Assembly (NCBI GenBank): GCA_934463345.1
Contig: CAKSJL010000096.1
Span: 1 to 5,869 of the forward strand
Length of the DNA: 5,869 nucleotides
Origin: an uncultured Oscillospiraceae bacterium
Lineage (GTDB): Bacteria > Bacillota > Clostridia > Oscillospirales > Ruminococcaceae
Direction: 5' to 3'
A model generated the notes under the pieces. That model saw only the letters and a list, made by a program, of their open reading frames with translations. It did not search any database and had not been told where the DNA came from. Of the stretch, positions 5,100-5,869 are shown one piece after another. How positions within the stretch are numbered: position 1 is the first letter of the stretch; each line of letters starts with the position of its first letter. The position numbers and the translations under genes were made by a program.

Positions 5100-5869
5100 T
5101 TGAGACCAACATTTTTGGGATTTGAAGCTGCCAAAACCGGCGTTTTTACAAGCCAGAAGGCACTTGATATAGTAGGACACAACCTTTCAAATGTAAATAC
5201 AGAAGGATATACCCGGCAGCGTGTTGACCAGGTATCTCAGTATGTGAGGGCTGACGGTGCCAGACTGAAACCGGATATGGTGTCCCTTGCAGGTATGGGA
5301 ACATATATAGAGGGCATTGAGCAGCTAAGAAATAAAAGGCTCGACAATGCGTACCGTCAGGAAAGCTCTAATGCAGGTTATTATAATCAGCAGTCGGAGA
5401 TGCTTTCAGACATTGAAAAAATACTGAATGAACTTGATGTGGGTGAAGACGGAAACGGCTATGGCTTGAGCTTTGCTGTAAAGGATATGTATACTGCTCT
5501 CCAGGATTTTACATATAATGCAAGCTCGGAAGCTGATGCAAATGTATTTGCAAATTCTGTTCTTAACGTTACACAGACTTTAAACAAGCTTTCAAAGAAT
5601 CTTACAAAATCAGCTAACCAGCACAAGGAAGAAGTTCAGATAAATGTTGATGAAGTAAATTCAATGCTTAAGGATCTGGCACAGCTTAATAAAACTATTC
5701 GTCAGTCAATGAATACGAACAATTACAGTGATCAGTTCGGTCCAAATGAGCTGAAGGATCAGAGAAACCTTATTCTTGACAAGCTGTCCGAATATGCCAG
5801 CCTGAGAGTTGAGGATCAGACGGACGGAACAATTATCGTTGAAATGAATGGTCATAAGTGCGTATGGGG
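5100..5869 (+). CDS. flgK: Flagellar hook-associated protein 1 FlgK, 3' end beyond the window
   Basis: 256 codons are visible with no stop before the right edge. FlgK forms the first of the two junction rings between hook and filament. The N-terminus has the rod/hook/HAP signature: FLGFEAAKTGVFTSQKALDI (residues 5-24) followed by VGHNLSNVNTEGYTRQR (25-41). Further family features are GMGTYIEGIEQLRNKRLDNA at about 69-88 and DQRNLILDKLSEYASL near 225-240, the conserved FlgK D-x-R-N/D-x-L-L-D-x-L-S segment. The only usable start is TTG 5100, since an in-frame TAA lies three codons upstream (5091-5093); GGAGG (5086-5090) precedes it by 9 nt. The gap after flgN is 17 nt. It is the export client of FlgN. 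Confidence 0.93.
   Translation, partial: MRPTFLGFEAAKTGVFTSQKALDIVGHNLSNVNTEGYTRQRVDQVSQYVRADGARLKPDMVSLAGMGTYIEGIEQLRNKRLDNAYRQESSNAGYYNQQSEMLSDIEKILNELDVGEDGNGYGLSFAVKDMYTALQDFTYNASSEADANVFANSVLNVTQTLNKLSKNLTKSANQHKEEVQINVDEVNSMLKDLAQLNKTIRQSMNTNNYSDQFGPNELKDQRNLILDKLSEYASLRVEDQTDGTIIVEMNGHKCVW

Overview
The window looks like chromosome from a flagellated, A+T-rich clostridial Firmicute. It has strong AGGAG/GAGGTG ribosome-binding sites, TTG as well as ATG starts, a SpoVB-like flippase and a flgM-flgN-flgK cluster. Protein style and gene content suggest an Oscillospirales/Ruminococcus-like gut bacterium, but that placement is inference; no rRNA or other marker is present.

Layout. (1) 1-766, minus strand: the first 255 codons of an uncharacterised membrane protein that runs off the left edge. 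(2) 767-996: a divergent intergenic region with two overlapping inverted repeats directly before the next gene's ribosome-binding site. (3) 997-2511, plus: a SpoVB/MurJ-type (MOP superfamily) lipid-linked polysaccharide flippase. (4) 4055-2526, minus: a tight two-gene unit. The first gene is an orphan ParA/Soj-type ATPase starting at TTG 4055. The second is a 252-aa protein with a long, alternating acidic/basic disordered region and a C-terminal ComFB domain. This unit meets the flippase gene tail to tail with 14 bp between stop codons. (5) 4056-4292: a second divergent intergenic region with a near-consensus sigma-A promoter for parA and a possible sigma-28-type promoter for flgM. (6) 4293-5869, plus: flgM (anti-sigma-28), flgN (export chaperone) and the first 256 codons of flgK (hook-filament junction protein), which runs off the right edge.

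How the genes fit together. FlgM, FlgN and FlgK form the familiar late-flagellar module: FlgM restrains sigma-28 until the hook is complete, and FlgN escorts FlgK for export. In Bacillus subtilis the comF operon, which includes comFB, lies just upstream of flgM-flgN-flgK. A ComFB-domain gene beside flgM here, though divergent, echoes that neighbourhood. ComFB-family proteins have been reported to bind cyclic dinucleotides in some bacteria, and ParA ATPases position cargo using small basic, often disordered partner proteins. The most interesting hypothesis is that the ParA/ComFB pair is a positioning or signalling system linked to flagella, surface behaviour or competence. That is inference. 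No ParB gene is present in the window.
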